Below, one piece after another: positions 28,550 through 28,552 of a stretch of DNA of 28,552 bases (position 1 is the stretch's first letter; each line of letters begins with the position of its first letter). The notes beneath the pieces were generated by a model. The model ran no database searches. It saw only the letters and a list, made by a program, of their open reading frames with translations, and was not told the origin of the DNA. Position numbers and translations under genes: made by a program. Origin of the DNA: a virus. The stretch is taken from the IMG/VR virus record IMGVR_UViG_3300046011_006593, positions 1 to 28,552 of that record; one strand, 5' to 3'.

Positions 28550-28552
28550 TCA

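Overview
This window comes from the genome of a T4-like myovirus, most likely of an aquatic bacterium. All supported genes lie on the minus strand and are packed tightly, with ATGA or TAATG overlaps and AGGA/GGAG ribosome binding sites. The base composition is AT-rich. The replication proteins are T4 homologues: family B DNA polymerase gp43, UvsX, gp41 helicase and gp61 primase. Two perfect TATAAATA boxes match the T4 late promoter, and several near-perfect TTGACA/TATAAT boxes look like host sigma-70 early promoters. No photosynthesis genes, integrase or CRISPR array are seen, so the host cannot be named. The tRNA intron described below points to cyanobacterial contact at some time.

Layout, read in the direction of transcription (right to left). 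(1) 28552-26617: short early-type hypothetical genes, several with Cys/Trp-rich or transmembrane character, including a possible damaged paralogue at the right edge. (2) 26610-26119: a tRNA-Leu(UAA) gene split between U34 and A35 by a complete, compact group I intron of 215 nt, then a CAU tRNA, both with encoded CCA. (3) 26105-20913: DNA polymerase, UvsX, a small gene in the T4 gene 40 position, and gp41 helicase, in the T4 order. (4) 20886-18095: a late HExxH protein, a SWIM zinc-finger protein, small regulatory-type genes, two tiny membrane peptides, a duplicated promoter cassette and a winged-helix protein, closed by a UUCG-loop terminator. (5) 18008-6033: a virion block. It holds tail-fibre/baseplate-like proteins, small structural proteins, a possible PD-(D/E)XK nuclease, a ligase-like protein, a double nucleotidyltransferase, a Dps-like ferritin and several proteins rich in (L/I)xE sites. 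(6) 5987-1: gp61 primase, ThyX, a MazG-like pyrophosphatase, NrdA, a thioredoxin and NrdB, which together form the nucleotide-supply arm of replication.

The strongest candidates for something undescribed are: (a) the cyanobacterial-type tRNA-Leu group I intron, with an exact 13-bp tandem duplication in its P8 loop; (b) a hairpin that puts the primase start codon in a stem on read-through mRNA but not on mRNA from the promoter lying inside it, as in T4 genes e and soc; (c) a set of adjacent late genes whose products begin with sequences like the T4 capsid-targeting peptide and carry prohead-protease-like sites. The last suggests enzymes (ligase, nucleotidyltransferase, nuclease) packaged in the head and delivered to the host.
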